A stretch of 64,000 bases of DNA, from NCBI RefSeq assembly GCF_040409955.1, contig NZ_CP123385.1:1689351-1753350 (forward strand), in the 5' to 3' direction. Position numbers and translations under genes: made by a program. The stretch comes from Salipiger sp. H15 (lineage in GTDB: Bacteria > Pseudomonadota > Alphaproteobacteria > Rhodobacterales > Rhodobacteraceae). Below, one piece after another: positions 40,581 through 47,656 of the stretch. The notes beneath the pieces are model-generated. The model did no database searches, was not told the origin of the DNA, and worked only from the letters and a program-made list of their open reading frames with translations. Every line of letters starts with the position of its first letter. Position 1 is the first letter of the stretch.

Positions 40581-41200
40581 GGCAGCGGGCTGCCAATGGG
40601 GGTTGGGAGATGTATTTTCAACCGGAATGCTGCGCTGCGGCAAGAGATTTTTGAAAAAATCTCTGGACAGTTGCAAATGCATCATGTGTGGTGGGTTCAG
40701 GAATTGTGGTCGGTCCGCCGAGTGCCTAGCACGGCGGACCGACCAGCAAGATGGCGCTTTGGGAGGGGTAGCCATCTTCAGTGATCCGGTCGCCCCTTGG
40801 GAGGATTTGGGGCGGCCGGATACCATCCACACTAGATATGCCCTGATAGCGCGCAACAACTGCGAAACGAATTTCGCGGATTTGCGACTTTTGTCGCAGG
40901 TGGGGACGGAGCGTTTGCTCAATTCTTGGGCACTTGTTCCGGTGTTCGGCATTTCGGGAAGACCCGAAACAGCCCCGCGAGCTCACCGAAACTGCAATGC
41001 CCGGGCCGTCCGGCAATGGGATTTGTGTAGTGACACGCCGAAAGCGCCGGGTGCCACTGCTTGCCTCGCACCCTCGCGGCCCATGTTTCCAAGGCGTTTG
41101 CGCGCCAGATCGCCCGCCTTCGACCCCTGCGAAGGTGCGCCATGCGCTGAGGGCAAGACAGGTCTGCAATCCTGACCATTGTTGCGGCCAGCGGCAGACC
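40581..41200. other. gene-free stretch with a series of strong hairpins
   Basis: No convincing gene exists between 40572 and 41340; open frames here are Cys/Arg-rich, lack ribosome sites and fit no family. Instead there are consecutive inverted repeats: GGCAGC/GCTGCC (40581-40594); a 10-bp perfect stem around GA at 40643-40664; a 12+4-bp stem at 40708-40744; AAGATGGC/GCCATCTT (40748-40778); a 13-bp stem with one G-T wobble at 40784-40821; GCGAAA/TTTCGC (40862-40877); TGCGAC/GTCGCA with TTTT loop (40883-40898); TTTCGGG/CCCGAAA (40952-40969); GGTCTGC/GCAGACC (41161-41200). The stretch is visibly less GC-rich than flanking genes. It could be a structured RNA, a precursor of the sRNA that follows, or a dispersed repeat element. 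Confidence 0.6.
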
Positions 41201-41213
41201 CTATTCTAACCTC

Positions 41214-41313
41214 ACGACGCAGCGATGCGTCAGCGGGTTTCCTGGAACTCTCTCCTCCTCCCTGAGTTCCGGAAATTGGCGGCGGCCCTTCTCCTCCTCC
41301 CTAGGGTCGCCGC
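41214..41313 (+). ncRNA. CcsR/'cuckoo'-type small RNA
   Basis: Two adjacent stem-loops each show CCTCCTCCC in the loop, the defining trait of Rhodobacter CcsR ('cuckoo') RNAs, whose loops mimic the anti-Shine-Dalgarno sequence. Stem-loop 1: GGAACTC (41244-41250), loop with CCTCCTCCC at 41254-41262, GAGTTCC (41264-41270). Stem-loop 2: ten pairs with one G-U between 41279-41288 and 41304-41313, CCTCCTCCC at 41293-41301. A 5' hairpin GACGCA-GCGA-TGCGTC with a GNRA loop precedes them (41216-41231). TTGCGG (41182) and TATTCTAA (41202) are possible promoter elements. The exact 5' and 3' ends are estimates. In Rhodobacter these RNAs are stress-induced and sit behind a DUF1127 gene, which is absent here. 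Confidence 0.75.
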
Positions 41314-41340
41314 ACCTCCCGCCTTCTCACCCCCACATCG

Positions 41341-43377
41341 TCAGAGCCCGCGCACCAGCCGCAGCGCGTCGTAGATCGCCGCATGGGTGTTGCGCGCCGC
41401 GACCGCGTCTCCGATTCGGAACAGCCGGAACGCGGCGTCGGGCTGGCGTTCGACCGCCTGCGTGCCGCCCGTGGTCAGCGCCTCGTAATCGACCTCGCCA
41501 AGGTTGCGCGACAGCGGCTTGAGCTCGAAGTAGAGCTCGTCGAGCGGGCGGGTGCCGTGGTTCACCACGACCTGGTCGACCAGCCGCTCGCGCGTCACGT
41601 CGCCGTAGTCCGAGCCGAGCACGGCGCGCAGCTGGTTGCCCTCGCGGGTCACCGATTTCAGCCGCCAGGTGACGGTGAAGGTGGTGTCGCGCGCCTGCAG
41701 CGCCCGCATGTAGGGCACGAGGTTCATCGCCATGACCTCGGGGGCGAAGGCGCGGTCGGGAGTGACGATCTCGACCCGCGCGCCGGTGGCCGAGATCACG
41801 TCGGCCGCCTGCAGCCCGGCGTGGTCCCCCGCGTCGTCGAAGACCAGCACGTTCTGGCCGGGCCGCGCATCGCCCGAGAGGATGTCCCAGGCCGAGACGA
41901 CGAGGTCGTTGCCCGCGCCCAGCACCTCGACATGCGGCAGGCCGCCGGTGGCGATGATCACCTCGTCGGGCTCGGTGGCGCACACCTCCTCCGCGTCGGC
42001 GAAGGTGTTGAAGCGGAACGAGACGCCCTTCTTCTGGCACTGGTCGAAGCGCCAGGCGACGATCGAGGACATCTCGCGCCGCCGCTCCTGCAGCGCGGTG
42101 AGGCGGATCTGCCCGCCGGGCTGGTCGGCCGCCTCGAAGACGGTGACCGCGTGGCCGCGCTCGGCCGCGACGCGCGCCGCCTCGAGCCCCGCCGGTCCCG
42201 CGCCGACGATGGTCACGCGCTTGCGCGCCTCGGCCTTCTCGATGGCATGGGGCATCTCGATCTCGCGCCCGGTCGAGGGGTTGTGCAGGCAGAGCGCCAT
42301 GCCGCCCTGGTAGATGCGGTCGAGGCAGTAGTTCGCGCCGACGCAGGGGCGGATGTCGTCCTCGCGCCCCTCGATCACCTTCCGCACGAGATGCGGGTCT
42401 GCCATGTGCGCGCGGGTCATGCCCACCATGTCGAGCTTGCCGCTCGCGACGGCGTGGCGGGCGGTGGCGACGTCGGGGATCCGCGCGGCGTGGAAGGTGG
42501 GGAAATTCGTCGCGGCGCGGATCTCGCCGGCGAAATCGAGGTGCGGCGCGCTCTTCATGCCCTGGATCGGGATGAGGTCGGTGAGGCCCGGGTCGGTGTC
42601 GATATGGCCGCGCACCACGTTGAGGAAGTCGACCAGCCCGCTGTCCTTGAGCTTGTGCGAGATCGCCAGCCCGTCCTCGCGCGTGTAGCCGCCGGCCTGG
42701 CATTCGTCGCCGCTGTAGCGCACGCCGACGAGGAATGTCTCGCCGCAGCGCGCGCGGATCGCCCGCAGCACGTCGAAGGCAAAACGCATCCGGTTGTCGA
42801 GATCGCCGCCGTAGGGCGCGTCGAGCTCGTTGGTCAGCGGCGACCAGAACTGGTCCATGAGGTGGCCGTAGGATTCAAGCTCGATCCCGTCGAGCCCCGC
42901 CGCCTGCATCCGCTCGGCGGCGTCGGCGTAATCCTCGATGATCCGCGCGATGTCCCAGTCCTCGAGCTTCTTCGGGAACGCGCGGTGCGAGGCCTCGCGT
43001 TCGTGGCCCGGAGAGACCACCGGCAGCCAGTCGGCCTTGTCCCAACGGGTGCGGCGGCCGAGGTGGGTGAGCTGGATCATCACCGCGCAGCCTTCGTCGT
43101 GGCAGGCGTCGGTGAGCGCCTTCATGTGGCCGACGACCTCGTCCTTCCAGGCGAGGATGTTGTTGAACACCGGCGGGCTGTCGCGCGCGACCGAGGCCGA
43201 GCCCGCGGTCATGGTGAGCGCCACGCCCGCCCTGGCCCGCTCGAGATGGTAGGCGCGGTAGCGATCCTTGGGCATGCCGTCCTCGGGGTAGGCCGGTTCG
43301 TGGCTGGTGATCATGATGCGGTTCTTCAGCGTCAGGTGCTTGAGCTGGTAGGGCTGAAGGAGCGGGTCGTTGGACAT
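41341..43377 (-). CDS. NADH:flavin oxidoreductase/TMADH-type demethylase-like flavoenzyme
   Basis: The 678-residue protein has an N-terminal Old-Yellow-Enzyme FMN barrel (residues 1-335; IQLTHLGRR near 101, DGIELESYGHLMDQFWSP near 163), an Fe-S segment, and a C-terminal FAD/NAD half starting RVTIVGAGPAGLEAA at 387. This is the TMADH/dienoyl-CoA reductase plan; the N-terminal half resembles enzymes that demethylate N-methylproline or related N-methyl amines. Of the usual four Fe-S cysteines, C345, C351 and C363 are present but the second position is Ala348. ATG 43377 is chosen where conservation begins. It is divergent from a TetR-like regulator with an ACACATGTGT palindrome between. Confidence 0.85.
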   Translation of the reverse strand: MSNDPLLQPYQLKHLTLKNRIMITSHEPAYPEDGMPKDRYRAYHLERARAGVALTMTAGSASVARDSPPVFNNILAWKDEVVGHMKALTDACHDEGCAVMIQLTHLGRRTRWDKADWLPVVSPGHEREASHRAFPKKLEDWDIARIIEDYADAAERMQAAGLDGIELESYGHLMDQFWSPLTNELDAPYGGDLDNRMRFAFDVLRAIRARCGETFLVGVRYSGDECQAGGYTREDGLAISHKLKDSGLVDFLNVVRGHIDTDPGLTDLIPIQGMKSAPHLDFAGEIRAATNFPTFHAARIPDVATARHAVASGKLDMVGMTRAHMADPHLVRKVIEGREDDIRPCVGANYCLDRIYQGGMALCLHNPSTGREIEMPHAIEKAEARKRVTIVGAGPAGLEAARVAAERGHAVTVFEAADQPGGQIRLTALQERRREMSSIVAWRFDQCQKKGVSFRFNTFADAEEVCATEPDEVIIATGGLPHVEVLGAGNDLVVSAWDILSGDARPGQNVLVFDDAGDHAGLQAADVISATGARVEIVTPDRAFAPEVMAMNLVPYMRALQARDTTFTVTWRLKSVTREGNQLRAVLGSDYGDVTRERLVDQVVVNHGTRPLDELYFELKPLSRNLGEVDYEALTTGGTQAVERQPDAAFRLFRIGDAVAARNTHAAIYDALRLVRGL

Positions 43378-43427
43378 GGCGGGACGCTTTCCGTGGAGCT
43401 GGGTCGCGGAAACCATCCGCAAACTGT

Positions 43428-43458
43428 ACACATGTGTCAATAAAAGGTTCACACATGT
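43428..43458. promoter_or_regulatory. ACACATGTGT operator candidate and minus-strand -35
   Basis: A perfect 10-bp palindrome ACACATGTGT (43428-43437) and a second ACACATGT (43451-43458), 23 bp apart, lie between the divergent flavoenzyme and TetR-like genes. On the minus strand TTGACA (43440-43435) overlaps the palindrome and could be the -35 box of the flavoenzyme gene. Binding by the adjacent TetR-like protein would block that promoter. Confidence 0.55.
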
Positions 43459-43568
43459 TTCGCGCCGGACCCGCCGGGGCGCGAAAGACTCGACACCTGC
43501 GCACATTTTCTGGACAATGCGGCTTCACCCGCCCTGCGCCCAGGCCCCCGCGAAAGGTTCCGACCGCC

Positions 43569-44216
43569 GTGTCCGACGATTCCTCCCTCCACCGCGGCTG
43601 GCGCGGCTCGCGCGATGTCTGGCTCGACGCTGCCTACGAGGCGCTGACCGGCAAGGGCGTCGACGCGGTGAAGATCATGCCGCTCGCCAATGCGCTGCAG
43701 CTCTCGCGCACCAGCTTTTACTGGTTCTTCAAGGACCGGCAGCAGCTGCTGGATGCGCTGCTCGACCGCTGGGAAGGGGCCACCACGGCGCATCTCGTCG
43801 CCGCGACCCGCGACTATGCCGCGACCGAGACCGAGGCGATGCTCAACGTCATCTCGACCTTCCTGTCCGAGCACAGTTTCGATGCGCGGCTCGAATTGGC
43901 GGTGCGCTCCTGGGCACAGCAGGACGCCAAGGTGCTGGCGCGGCTGCAGGCGGCGGATGCCGAGCGGCTCGCGGCGCTGCGGGAGATGCTGCTCTCCTGG
44001 GGGCACGATCCGGCGGATGCCGACGTGCGGGCGCGGACGATCTACCTCGTGCAGGTCGGCTACATCTCGATGCGCGTCGAGGAAAGCCTCGAGGTCCGGC
44101 TCGAGCGCTTCCCCAACTATGTCGAGATCTACACCGGCAAGCGCCCGCCCGAAGAGGAGATGGCGCGGTTCAAGGCGCGCATCGGCGCGCCGCCGCGCCG
44201 GGTGCCGGGCAGCTGA
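43569..44216 (+). CDS. TetR-like transcriptional regulator
   Basis: About 215 residues from GTG 43569 (VSDDSSLHRGWRGSRDVWLDAAYEALTGKG). An HTH is visible as VKIMPLANALQLSRTSFYWFFKDRQQLLDALLDRWE (residues about 37-72), typical of TetR proteins, followed by a helical ligand domain. Earlier in-frame ATGs (43434, 43455) would place the start inside the operator-like palindromes, so the later GTG, with AAAGG upstream, is preferred. It is divergent from the TMADH-like gene and probably controls it. Confidence 0.75.
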   Translation: MSDDSSLHRGWRGSRDVWLDAAYEALTGKGVDAVKIMPLANALQLSRTSFYWFFKDRQQLLDALLDRWEGATTAHLVAATRDYAATETEAMLNVISTFLSEHSFDARLELAVRSWAQQDAKVLARLQAADAERLAALREMLLSWGHDPADADVRARTIYLVQVGYISMRVEESLEVRLERFPNYVEIYTGKRPPEEEMARFKARIGAPPRRVPGS

Positions 44217-44219
44217 GCC

Positions 44220-47200
44220 TCAGCTGCCGCCGCTCTCCCAGATGTCCGCGAGTTGCCGCAACGTGCCGTCCGGGTCGGCGCGGAAGCGGGCGGCGAATTC
44301 CTCCAGCAGCTCCCTGTCCGGAACCGCGGGCCGCGTCTCGGTGTCGCCGGTGGTGCCGGGCGTCGGCGGCGGCGGCTCGCCGGCGGTCTCGCCAAGGCTG
44401 AGGCGGACCATGACCGGGCGGTGATCCGACACCTGCGTCACGAAATTGGGGAAGGTGCGGTCGGCGGCGATGATGATGAAATCCTCGGCGCCGATGGTCT
44501 GCTTCATGCCGGGCGAGGCGAAGATGGAATCGATCAGCGACTGGTGCGGACGCTTGAGATAGGTGAAGGCCCCGTCGCGCTCGTCCGCCGCGCCGAGCGC
44601 CGCGAACCCCGCGTCGAGCAGTCCCTGGAACTGGCCGCTGCCGATCTCGGCATTGGTGTCGCCGCCCATGAGCACGTCGCTCTCGCCGTGCTCGGCCATC
44701 GCGAGGCCGATTGCCTTGGCCAGCACATTGGAAGCCATGCGCCGCCGCTTTGCACCTTCGGCCAACGCCTTGAGGTGCAGCGGCACCAGCAGGAAGTCGA
44801 AGGTCTTGCCCGAGACCGCAGAGGTCGAGGAGAAGCGGAAGAGCCCGGGGTAGCGGTTGAAGATCCGGCCATCCTCGGCCTCGAACTGCTGCGCCTCGGG
44901 GTCGCGGCTGTCGAGCCGCAGCAGCCGGTCCGCCTCGGCCGGCCAGTCGAGCCGCGCGCCCTGCACCGTGGTGCGGTTCCAGATCACCGCGGTCGTCTGC
45001 CGCCCGGAGGCCGCGCCGGGCTCCGAGACGGCGAAGTCGAAGTCCATCTGGAAGCTGCGCTTGAGCTCGGCGACCAGCGCCTCGGTGGCCTCGGGCGAGG
45101 TTTCCTCGAGCGCCCAGATGTCGAGGTTGAGGTCGGCGATGACCCGCGCGACGCTCTGCAGCTTCTCGCGGAAGTTGCGGCTGAACCATTCGACGTTCCA
45201 GAAGGCCACGTCGACGTCCTGCTCGCCGCCGCGGTAGGTGTCCACCACGCGCTCGAAGGCGCTCTCGCCGGTGGCCTCGCGGCCGAGCGTGCCGAAGAAG
45301 CCCGTGCGCGAGTCGCTGCCGCCCATGTGGCGCAGCACCTCGGCCGCGGACTGCTGGTCGGGGCCGTTGCGCGCGCGCATGTCGAGGTCGATCGCTATGG
45401 CCGAGATCTTGATCCCCTCGTTGACGAAATTGACGTCGAAGCCGTTGCGGCCGAGCTTCTCGCGCAGCTCGGCATCGGCCTCCTCGAAGGCGTGGTGCAG
45501 GGCGAAGAGCCGCCAGTCGTCGCGCATGACCGGCGCGCCGGAACTTCCGTGCATCGTGTCCGAGGTGTAATGCACCAGCACCTCGCGCGCGCCCAGCGAG
45601 GTGACGATGTCGTTGCGCCGCAGCGAGGCGCGCTTGGGCTTGCCGTCCGGGTGGTGGATCACGTGGGCGGGGTGGCGGTCGACCGCGATGAACGAGCCGC
45701 GCCAGAGCTGGATATGGCCAAAGCGCGTCTCGGCGTCCCCCTCGATCCAGATGAAGGTGTAGTCGAGATCCTGCGGCCCGCTGCTGACGAAAAGCCGGTT
45801 CGGGTCGAGCTTGTAGGTGAAGGTGGGCAGCACCTCGCCGGTCGGGCATTCCTCGTAGCCGAACTCGACCTTCGCGGCGGCGCCGACCTCGCGGCTGTTG
45901 ATCACGTGGGCATTGGTCAGCAGGATGTTCGGCGCGACCAGAAAGCCGGTGCCGCGCCAGCGCCCGGACTTGCCGTCCCAGGTGGTGCCGCGCGTGCTGA
46001 TCCGGGCCACCGCCTTGCCGATCTCGCTGCCCTTCGACAGGAAGCAGAAGGGCACGCTGTCGTCCTCCTCGACGATGGCCTCGAGCCGCGCGGGGTCTGT
46101 GAAGCCGAGGCCGAAGCGTTCCGGGTCGGGGATGCCCATGGCCTTGGCCGGGACCGCCTCGACCTTGAAACGGTAGCGCGCGAGCTCGGGCTCGGGCGCG
46201 AGGAACTCCTCCTCGGCGGCGGGCTGCGGCGGCGGCGCGGGCTCCTCGACCACGAGCGCCGCCTCGACACGCGGCTGCGGCGGCAGCACCGCGCGCAGCA
46301 CCGCGTCGAACTTCTGCGCGATGCGGGCGAAACCGGCACCGGTGCCGTGGATCTCGTCCACCCAGTCGGTGCGCTTGGTGAGCGTGCCGCGCAGGTCGAC
46401 GAGGTGCACCTGCGGATCCTCCGCGGCGACCTCGGCCAGCGTGTCGTAGAGCGTGTCGATCAGCATCCGCACGATGTCGCGGCGCAACTCCTGTCCCGCG
46501 ATGCCCTTGGCCTCGAAGGCGCTGCCCAGCCACTTGTCCTGGTTGGTGAAGACCCAGATCGGGCGCCGCGTGTCGTTGCGGCCGAAGGGGAAGGGGAAGG
46601 GATAGTCGTAGCCGTGGATGAGGATCGGCAGCTTTTCAAAGCGCGGGTCCGCGCGGATCCGGGCGACCACCTTGCGGTAGCTCGCCTTGAGCCCGTCGCT
46701 GACCCGCCCGAGCTCGGCCCGGTTGATCAGCTTCTCGGCAAGGGTGGAGCGGCTGCCGGGGTGCAGCAGCGACAGCAGCACCGGCACCCCGTCCTTGGCG
46801 CCGATCACGTCGTTGCCCGCGGCGGAAAGGAGGAAGGCCTGCACCCGCTCGGCCTGCGCCTCGAGCCCCTCCATGTATTCGGCGTCGTCACTGTCGATCA
46901 TGTTCTCGACCGTGTCGCCGGCGGCATCGAGGCTCCAGATCAGGTAGTTCGCCCCGAGATGGTCGATCACGTCGTCGAGCAGCAGCGGGAACTGGAACCA
47001 GCTGTCGCCCTCGCTGACCAGCACCGGGCGGCGGTCGCCGCGCTGGAGCGCGCGCTCGAAATCGCGGTGGCGCTTCTGGCGGCTGCGGTCGTTGAGGAAG
47101 GTCAGCGCCGATTCCAGCCGGGGAATGTCGGTGACCGTCTCGGGGTTGGGCCGCACCTCGACCGAGAAGGCGCTCTCGCCGGGCTCGAGCAGCACGTAGG

Positions 47201-47273
47201 GGCGCAGCGCGGACTCGGGCAGGTCGAGGTTGTTCCAGCGCTCGAGAAATTCTTCGTAGGTGATCTTTTCCAT
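44220..47273 (-). CDS. three-enzyme fusion: SGNH hydrolase, trypsin-like protease, EEP nuclease/phosphatase
   Basis: The 1017-residue protein is one uninterrupted frame with three hydrolase modules. Residues about 80-330 form an SGNH domain: GDSWF with Ser91, AGND with Asn154, and the C-terminal block DEIH with Asp306/His309. Residues about 405-630 form a trypsin-like domain: GTGFLV then TNAHV with His456, Asp504 (LDYTF), and HGSSGAP with Ser578. Residues about 685-958 form an endonuclease/exonuclease/phosphatase domain: FWNVEW with Asn693, LEET with Glu724, PLHLKA with His833, GGDTNAE with Asp872/Asn874, IDSIF with Asp915, and VSDHRP with Asp950/His951. A Pro-rich linker (345-360) and an acidic tail separate modules. 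No signal peptide or membrane helix is seen, so it is probably cytoplasmic. Such protease-nuclease combinations are known from bacterial conflict and self-activating effector systems; this architecture I do not recognise. GGAG lies eleven bases before ATG 47273. Confidence 0.85.
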   Translation of the reverse strand: MEKITYEEFLERWNNLDLPESALRPYVLLEPGESAFSVEVRPNPETVTDIPRLESALTFLNDRSRQKRHRDFERALQRGDRRPVLVSEGDSWFQFPLLLDDVIDHLGANYLIWSLDAAGDTVENMIDSDDAEYMEGLEAQAERVQAFLLSAAGNDVIGAKDGVPVLLSLLHPGSRSTLAEKLINRAELGRVSDGLKASYRKVVARIRADPRFEKLPILIHGYDYPFPFPFGRNDTRRPIWVFTNQDKWLGSAFEAKGIAGQELRRDIVRMLIDTLYDTLAEVAAEDPQVHLVDLRGTLTKRTDWVDEIHGTGAGFARIAQKFDAVLRAVLPPQPRVEAALVVEEPAPPPQPAAEEEFLAPEPELARYRFKVEAVPAKAMGIPDPERFGLGFTDPARLEAIVEEDDSVPFCFLSKGSEIGKAVARISTRGTTWDGKSGRWRGTGFLVAPNILLTNAHVINSREVGAAAKVEFGYEECPTGEVLPTFTYKLDPNRLFVSSGPQDLDYTFIWIEGDAETRFGHIQLWRGSFIAVDRHPAHVIHHPDGKPKRASLRRNDIVTSLGAREVLVHYTSDTMHGSSGAPVMRDDWRLFALHHAFEEADAELREKLGRNGFDVNFVNEGIKISAIAIDLDMRARNGPDQQSAAEVLRHMGGSDSRTGFFGTLGREATGESAFERVVDTYRGGEQDVDVAFWNVEWFSRNFREKLQSVARVIADLNLDIWALEETSPEATEALVAELKRSFQMDFDFAVSEPGAASGRQTTAVIWNRTTVQGARLDWPAEADRLLRLDSRDPEAQQFEAEDGRIFNRYPGLFRFSSTSAVSGKTFDFLLVPLHLKALAEGAKRRRMASNVLAKAIGLAMAEHGESDVLMGGDTNAEIGSGQFQGLLDAGFAALGAADERDGAFTYLKRPHQSLIDSIFASPGMKQTIGAEDFIIIAADRTFPNFVTQVSDHRPVMVRLSLGETAGEPPPPTPGTTGDTETRPAVPDRELLEEFAARFRADPDGTLRQLADIWESGGS

Positions 47274-47618
47274 GAGCCACGCTCCGGAGTGGAAGAAAAC
47301 CCTCGGAAATACCTAGGATCATACGACATTCTGGCGTTCCGGTCACCGGGTACGGTGCCGGCCCCTCTCTTTCATGATCCCGTTGGAGTGTCGGGGCCAG
47401 TCCGGAATTCCCGCATTGCGGGTAGATGCGCCACGATTTTCGCGCGAATTTCGAGCGGCTTAGCCCGCGCCTTGCCCACCCTCGGCGGAGGAGGAGAAGG
47501 GCGGGACCGGGGGCCCTCGCACGCCAAGTATTCGAAGATCAAATTTTCTCCCCGCGACATATCATAGCCGCGTATATTCTCTGCCCGCCCCAAAGGCCCT
47601 AGGCTCTCCCTCATGCCA
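47274..47618. other. non-coding gap between divergent genes
   Basis: This gap separates the three-enzyme fusion gene from the CoA-transferase gene. I see no open frame with a ribosome site. AGATCAAATTTT at 47536-47547 resembles AGATCAGATTTT at 54949-54960 upstream of the aldolase gene and may be a weak GntR-type half site; otherwise nothing is recognisable. Confidence 0.5.
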
Positions 47619-47654
47619 ACAGAGGGGCCGACAGAAGGCCCGACAGAGGGATCG
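47619..47654. repeat. three 12-nt tandem repeats over the ribosome site
   Basis: Units ACAGAGGGGCCG (47619-47630), ACAGAAGGCCCG (47631-47642) and ACAGAGGGATCG (47643-47654) lie directly before ATG 47657. Each contains a purine-rich GAGGG/GAAGG core able to act as a Shine-Dalgarno sequence; the last is correctly spaced. Copy-number change could tune translation of the CoA transferase. Confidence 0.65.
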
Positions 47655-47656
47655 TG

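Noticed and set aside
40708..40744. Strong hairpin considered as a Rho-independent terminator for the CecR-like gene
   Set aside because: No T-run on either side and more than 130 nt from the stop codon; it is part of a series of hairpins.
40558..41175. 205-codon plus-strand open frame after the CecR-like gene, and 86- and 147-codon frames opposite it
   Set aside because: No ribosome site, odd Cys/Arg/Trp-rich composition, no family resemblance, and they run straight through the consecutive hairpins; better explained as non-coding.
44220..47273. Artificial fusion of several genes through a missed stop or frameshift
   Set aside because: A single frame covers all three modules, with ordinary linkers and no internal ribosome site or codon-use break that I can see.
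47619..47654. Short repeats considered as a CRISPR-like array
   Set aside because: Units are 12 nt, directly adjacent, with no spacers and no cas genes.
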